Below, in pieces: positions 58,653 through 64,000 of a stretch of DNA of 64,000 nucleotides. Positions within the stretch are counted from its first letter, which is position 1; each line of letters begins with the position of its first letter. The DNA comes from Monosiga brevicollis MX1 (lineage: Eukaryota; Opisthokonta; Choanoflagellata; Craspedida; Salpingoecidae): the NCBI RefSeq assembly GCF_000002865.3, contig NW_001865054.1:58557-122556 (forward strand). The letters are read 5' to 3'. The translations under genes were made by a program, and so were the position numbers. Below the pieces are notes generated by a model, which saw only the letters and a list, made by a program, of their open reading frames with translations, had not been told where the DNA came from and searched no databases.

Positions 58653-61600
58653 ATGCCCGAAAACTCGGCCACAAAGCTGCACATTTACAACAGCTGCACT
58701 CGCCGCAAGGTCTGGACACTGCTCTTCGCGCAACACACGAACACGGAATTGAAATTCAAAAACAGCTTGCTGCTTGGGGGCAGCGTTGATCCCAAGCACC
58801 AATCGAGGCTTGACCAACGACTTGTCTTGCGTAGGATGCCTTTGTGCCTCGTCATTCGGACCAGGTCTTTTGGTATTCCTGTGGCCCCACCGTTTACGAC
58901 GCGTCTCATATGGGCCATGCACGGTTGGTGGTCGCATCAGCGCTTCCTTCAAGATCTCAAAAATCTGCGCGATAGCGCGTGCTTGTCTCCGCAACGCAGT
59001 GTTATCATCTTCCATCATCTCACGCTGCCTCACTCTGCCTCGCTTGGCTTCTGGTTGGTCTTGGGCTGGTCTCGTCTCTAAACCGCTGGCTCCAGCTCTT
59101 ACATCACTTTTGACATTTTGCGTCGCGTGATGACTGACTACTTTGGCTACGACGTCAAGTTTGTCATGAACATCACCGACATTGATGATAAGGTAGCGCA
59201 GCGAGCGTGTCTGAAAGTACTGGCCCTTTTCCACGATCTGGTTTTCACTTGCGTGGGCCATTTCGTTGTTTCTTCCTAGATTATTGTGCGCGCGCGACAG
59301 CAGTATCTCTACGACCAATATGTGGCTAGCCATGCCAACGAGTCGGTCGAGGCCGACGTCCGCGCTGCTCTGGGTGCGCTGTTCTCTCTGTGACACGCAT
59401 TTTGCAAAACTAGTCACCTCTCTCACATGCAGGTGGTCCCTTGCCTATCCCAGCCGTTTATGTGGCCAAGCAGGAAAAGTCAGAGGAACCTGCGCTCAAG
59501 GCCATGATGCAGAAGACCATTGACGCTGTCGAAGCCCTGCTGGCGGCCGGCTCCGCCACTGAAAATGCGGTAGGCTCCTCAGCCCTCCCGTGCCCTCAAC
59601 TTGCACGACCTGCGCCAGTGCACACTTGTAAATCATATCGTGCATGGATCATGAATGTATTCGTCTTGAATCGCATCAGGACTTGCTAGCAGCTGCCCGT
59701 GATCCTCTGAGCTTGTTTTTGGACAAGCAGCACGGCTCCACTGTGGAGGATCACGCCATCTTTGCGCGCCTGACCCAGCATTGGGAGGCGGAGTACTTTG
59801 CTGATATGGCAGCTCTCAACGTGAGTTTGACTGACCTGTGCTTCTCAGTCCAAAGCTGATTGCTTACAACTTTGTGATTGTTGTATAACCTTGCAGGTTC
59901 GTCCACCCACCGTGCTGACGCGTGTGACCGAGTACGTCGAAGAGATTGTCACATTTATCGAGCAAATCATTAGCAACGGCTATGCCTATGCCTCCAATGG
60001 CTCGGTCTACTTTGATTCTCCGCGCTACGCCGCCAGCGATGCCCATGACTACCCCAAATTGGTGCCCGAGGCCTCCCAAGACGTGGCCAGCCTGGCTGAT
60101 GCCGAGGGTTCTCTGAGTAGCAGCGACAACGAGAAGCGCAGCCCCTATGACTTTGCTCTGTGGAAGGCCAGCAAGCCTGGCGAGCCAGCCTGGGATTCAC
60201 CGTGGGGCAAGGTTGGTTGGCTGTCTGGTCTTTGCTCCTTTCAAAAGACACCCGAGGCACTCCCCTTGAAAAATGCGCAACAGGGCCAAAATGGTTCAGC
60301 GAAAGGAGTGGCGCGGGTATCATGAGACCTGCATGCATCATCGATGTGTGATTTTCTCAATCATCGCTCACTTGCAATGCCATGGCAGGGTCGGCCGGGT
60401 TGGCACATTGAATGCAGTGCCATGTGCCACGCGGCATTTGGTGACAAGATTGACATTCATTCCGGTGGCATCGACCTCTGCTTCCCGCATCACGACAACG
60501 AGATTGCCCAGTCTGAGGTGGGCTGTTTTCCTTGCTCCTTGAGCTAGACTTTGGCCATGATCCGCGAGTGCTGGCTTCTTGTGCTCTGGTTTTTACGAAC
60601 GTTGTGTCGTCTCAGGCGTTTTACGACCAAGGCCAATGGTGCAATTATTTTTGCCACAGTGGCCACTTGACCATCGAGGGCTTGAAAATGTCCAAGTCAC
60701 TCAAAAACTTTATCACCATCAAGGTGCGACACTTGTGCTCATCATCAAGAGCTCTTCAGAACCTCACTTTGTCAGAGGGGATACGCTTTTGTGACAACCG
60801 AAACTGATTGCCTTTTGCGCTTGTTTATGGGGTGTATAGGACGCCTTGAAAAAGCACAACGCGACTCAAATTCGCCTCACGTTTTTGACTCATGGTTGGA
60901 ACTCTACCCTCGATTACAGTGAGGCTGGCATGGTCGAGGCCACCGTGCTCGAAAAGCAGTTCAAGGTGGGTCGTCTGCCCAGTTGCAACAAGTAATCGGG
61001 GGTTTCTCCTAGACACTCGTCTTGGCTGACTGGTCATTGGATTGATGATGTTTCAGGAATTCTTCTACACGGTCAATGCCTTGGTGCGCCGCGATGAGGG
61101 CCAGCCTTTCCGTGACATGACGGAGAATGACAAGGGCCTGTTGCAAACGTGAGCCGTTCATCCTTACTTGCTCAACTGCGTTCACGATGGCAAATTGAAT
61201 TGTCTGATCTGCTATTGTCCCTGGCGCGCAGGTTTGGCGTTCATCGTCAGCGGTTGCATGAAGCCCTCTGTGATAACTTTGATACGGTCCGTGCCATTGC
61301 AGTGTGTCTGCAGAGCTAGTTTGCAACATCCAGTTCTCTCAACCTCATTTCGGGATTTAATGTTGCCTGTTTATCTCCTTCCCGCCCTTCGGCGCAATAG
61401 GCGACCGCCATTGCTGCTATGCGCTCACTTATGACCGAGGCCAACAAGTATGTCAGCACTGAAGAGGCGGAGAAGCGCCAACCACATACCCAGCTCTTGC
61501 GCCAGGTACAAACGTCAGCGACCTAGTGCCCTTGGTCCTTTCCTTTTGGCGGGATGATGGGGTGTGCACCTCTTCATTGCTTGAACTTGTTACTGGTTGA

Positions 61601-61989
61601 TGACAGCTCATCGCAGCGCATCTTGAATGTTCCATTGTTGACTGTACACTCGCCAGGTTGGCCTCTATTTGACGAAGATTCTGAAGGTCTTCGGCGTCAT
61701 CGGGGCCAACGGTGCGGAGGAAATTGGTTTTCCAACGCAAACAGCCCTCGATGACTCGCAAGCCCAGGCGCAAAAGGCTCAGTTGAAGGAGGTGCGTTTC
61801 ATTTGTTTCCGCTCAGCCTGTTGCCATGCTTGAGAAACGTGAGTAGCTCACACCCCACCACCTTTCGTACAGATTGTGGACAATTTTGGTGAACAAGTCA
61901 AGGCCATGGCCGCCCAGAGTGAGAACGAGGAGCTTCAGAAGAAGTATGCCGAGATTCTCGAGCAAGCCAACGCTATTGCCTGGGGTTGA
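58653..61989 (+). CDS. CARS: Cysteinyl-tRNA synthetase, cytosolic type
   Basis: Charges tRNA-Cys. The start at 58653 ([14 protein letters not shown]) leads straight into the conserved L-x-I-Y-N-S-x-T-R segment. Then come [12 protein letters not shown] with the HIGH-type H-M-G-H (58880-58920), [21 protein letters not shown], and [20 protein letters not shown]. The zinc-site region gives [25 protein letters not shown] and the KMSKS loop K-M-S-K-S-L-K-N-F (about 60690). The long spacing between D-D-K and the L-N-V-R-P-P segment is the eukaryotic insertion. The protein ends with a charged helix and stop at 61987. Human CARS1 continues with a lysine-rich tail that is absent here. Confidence 0.95.
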
Positions 61990-62172
61990 GATAAGCTTTT
62001 TGCAGTTCCGCGGAAAGCTCTGCTGGGGCTAGTTCAAGTTTGATATCAATTCACACAATGTACGGCGATCGCTCATAATTGAGCTGAAAAATGAGAAGCC
62101 TTTGAAGGCATGCAAGAGCTACAACGTGCAGTTACTTGTGGGCGACAAACATCAATCACATGGCTTAAGAAA

Positions 62173-63351
62173 TCAAACCGTATTCTGTTGTTGCAGCAAC
62201 TCCTTCACCATGTTCCCCAAGCGGTCATGGAGAGGTTGTGAGAACTCCTTCCGCTCCTCAAACATGGCTTTGCCATCTTTCCAGACCATGCTTTCGATTG
62301 GGCAGACGGCATCGGAGAAGGAGGAGCTGCCGCCTTGGTTCAAGGCCGTTATGATGGGCAGCTCAACACCGTGAACCTTAAAAGGGATGTCGATACCATT
62401 GGTGTCAAAGTTTTTAGTCGTCGTAAAAAGGTGCAATGAAGTGTCTTTGCACAGCTCACTGATGATGTGGGCAGCGTAATACACTGTACCATAACTCTGC
62501 AGCTGGTCGACCAAAACGACGTGGTCAAACCCACTCAAAAAGGCTTCCATCGACTCGCTGCTTTCCACTTGCTTCTCAAGTTCGCATCTCCACTTTTCGA
62601 TCACTGGAGACATCACACGCTCATCAAAATTCTTTTTGTACTCGTTCCGTCGAGCTTCCTGGGCCTGTGAGTAAAAGTCGACCTTGTTGGAACTGAACTT
62701 GCTTTGACCAGAGAAAGGCAGGTAAATGGTCTGGAGAGTGCCTGAGCAGAGTTGGCATGTTTTGGAAAGCCAATAAGGGCTAGATCCCGTCGAAATGAGC
62801 AACACAGAGCCGTTTGGCAGGCTTTCAAGCAAGCTGTTGGCTCCAGATTGGAAGTGTTTCGCAGCACCTTCGAGCTTCAATCTATTGGCTTCACAGTCGC
62901 GTTTCCATGTCTGAACCAAATCGGGCAGTTGTTTCAAGTGCTTCAATAAATCTTCGCGATCATACTGATTCAATTTGCTCAAATCAGCTTGTGGCACGAG
63001 CCTCATAGCAGTTGCCAGCTTCTCAAGCAGTGCTGGCCAGGCAGTGGGCGTTGACGTCTCGTCCCGCCAGCCCTCAAGCTGGAGTTGCCGAAAACCATAG
63101 CGCACGCCCTGCACTGCTTGACAGGCCGTGCTGAAATGGACGAGTTCAAGCAAGTCTCTCGGCAGTTGCTCGAGTAAATCGGTCACCTGCGTTGCGATCT
63201 GATTGACATTGCTTTGGTCGTTGTCCGCCATTTTGACGAAGTGATGAAAAATGCGCTTGCTTGAGTGAATGTTTGGAGGAATAGAGTTCGAGATTTCACG
63301 CAGCACCAAACTAGGTTTTGGTGAAGTTTGAGATTGTTTTGTATCGCTCAC
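62173..63351 (-). CDS. Unrecognised single-exon protein
   Basis: One uninterrupted frame of 392 codons, which is unusual beside its intron-rich neighbours. I do not recognise a family. The first part is helical and charged (repeated L-L-E-Q-L-P type segments). The second part has an alternating beta/alpha look: G-S-V-L-L-I-S-T-G-S-S-P-Y-W-L, then H-V-V-L-V-D-Q-L-Q-S-Y-G-T-V-Y-Y-A-A. The latter faintly recalls the phosphoribosyl-binding loop of type I phosphoribosyltransferases, but the match is too weak to assign. No signal peptide or membrane helix. An in-frame ATG at 63231 (M-A-D-N-D-Q-S) is a good alternative start. Tail to tail with CARS, about 180 bases apart. Confidence 0.7.
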   Translation of the reverse strand: MSDTKQSQTSPKPSLVLREISNSIPPNIHSSKRIFHHFVKMADNDQSNVNQIATQVTDLLEQLPRDLLELVHFSTACQAVQGVRYGFRQLQLEGWRDETSTPTAWPALLEKLATAMRLVPQADLSKLNQYDREDLLKHLKQLPDLVQTWKRDCEANRLKLEGAAKHFQSGANSLLESLPNGSVLLISTGSSPYWLSKTCQLCSGTLQTIYLPFSGQSKFSSNKVDFYSQAQEARRNEYKKNFDERVMSPVIEKWRCELEKQVESSESMEAFLSGFDHVVLVDQLQSYGTVYYAAHIISELCKDTSLHLFTTTKNFDTNGIDIPFKVHGVELPIITALNQGGSSSFSDAVCPIESMVWKDGKAMFEERKEFSQPLHDRLGNMVKELLQQQNTV

Positions 63352-63520
63352 AGAGTTCGTGTGTTCTTGACCGTTTTCTTCTTTTCGATGCTCAAAACCC
63401 AGCTCTTCAAAGTCGTAGGGTGTTTTTGGCTTGTTTGCGCGAGAGACCGCTGTTAATAGGAATTATGACTGCACATGATGATATCACGTCAACATGTTCC
63501 TCTATTCCTGTCACTCGGAC

Positions 63521-63913
63521 TTAAACCAAATCTACGCGCGAGCGGGGGCTGGCACTAGGCGTTTCTCGCAAGACTGGTGTGCGAGCATTTCTGACGTGGC
63601 GGGCCACTTCCTCTACACCGTGATCGTTGCTCATGGCACTATCGCGTCTGCCACGCTGCGAGACGTGGTCGCCTGGATGCTCGTCCGCCGATTCGGTCAC
63701 GACAGCACTGTCTGTCATGCGCGCTCCGTCCGGGGCTGAATTGAGCATGGACGAGTTCTCCCGGGCGCCAGGCGGGATGTTGAGCTGCTCGCGACTGGCT
63801 CCTAGCTCCCGTTCGCCTGGCATGGCCAAAAGGCTCAGGTTTGAGGAGGCGGGTCGCAAACGAAAGTCATCATCAACCCGACTTCTGGCGTCCTCGTGCG
63901 CTGCTCCAGTCAA
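63521..63913 (-). CDS. Possible 3' coding exon at window edge
   Basis: An open minus-strand frame (130 codons, stop at 63521) of low-complexity composition rich in Arg, Asp, Ser and Ala, with no recognised domain. The opposite strand is also open over 63627-63920, so the coding strand is not certain. It could be the last exon of a gene extending right of the window, or non-coding. Bases 63352-63520 hold no other feature I can support. Confidence 0.25.
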   Translation of the reverse strand: MTGAAHEDARSRVDDDFRLRPASSNLSLLAMPGERELGASREQLNIPPGARENSSMLNSAPDGARMTDSAVVTESADEHPGDHVSQRGRRDSAMSNDHGVEEVARHVRNARTPVLRETPSASPRSRVDLV

Positions 63914-64000
63914 CGAATGACCGTCGTGCGCACGGCTGGGTGTCGTGCCCCCTTCAGCGGAGGTTGCGACAGGCTTTGGTGGACTGGGCGATGCGCCAGA

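Overview
The window is nuclear DNA of a unicellular eukaryote. Genes are dense, alternate between strands, and are split by short introns of about 60-250 bases with GT-AG (occasionally GC-AG) ends. Animal-type families (AIP, XPC, IDS, ARSK, PIG-O, TTBK), TNFR-like cysteine-rich receptors with tyrosine-bearing tails, and heavy (CA)n/(TG)n microsatellites point to a choanoflagellate, most likely a Monosiga-like species. This assignment is an inference from gene content. No search was run; exon models were read by hand from splice sites and reading frames.

Left third (1-19.4 kb): two paralogous type I membrane receptors face each other tail to tail. Receptor A (+, cut by the window start) ends at 2178, and receptor B (-) runs from 19409 to 8034. 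Their last ~2 kb form a near-identical inverted repeat (1-1940 and 8298-10233), but the terminal cytoplasmic exons outside the repeat are clearly diverged. The ~6.4 kb loop between the arms holds two housekeeping genes, also tail to tail: an AIP-like FKBP/TPR co-chaperone (+) and the DNA-damage sensor XPC/Rad4 (-). The receptor B ectodomain combines phage-tail-fibre-like repeats, an unnamed 'W-L-V-G...F-V-I' repeat, and TNFR-like cysteine-rich repeats.

Middle (19.6-42.5 kb): an iduronate-2-sulfatase-like enzyme with an N-terminal PAN/apple module (-), the HOPS/CORVET SM protein Vps33 (+), a tau-tubulin-kinase-like CK1-superfamily kinase (+), and a large predicted ER protein that joins a 3-hydroxyacyl-CoA dehydratase (HACD), an unclassified Rossmann-like domain and a TLC/ceramide-synthase-like domain (+). 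The GPI ethanolamine-phosphate transferase PIG-O (+) follows.

Right (43.1-64 kb): N-myristoyltransferase (-, containing a 50-N assembly gap), V-ATPase catalytic subunit A (+), an arylsulfatase-K-like enzyme (-), a small acidic protein with three N-terminal DPF motifs (+), a PCTP-like START lipid-transfer protein (-), cytosolic cysteinyl-tRNA synthetase (+), and an unrecognised single-exon gene (-). The last 0.6 kb is ambiguous.

There is no operon logic: most neighbours are head-to-head or tail-to-tail pairs. Several genes do share themes. HACD-TLC, PIG-O, NMT and START concern lipids and lipid anchors, and the two sulfatases belong to families acting on 2-O-sulfated uronic acids. The best candidates for something undescribed are the HACD-Rossmann-TLC fusion and the mirror-image receptor pair with its unusual ectodomain.
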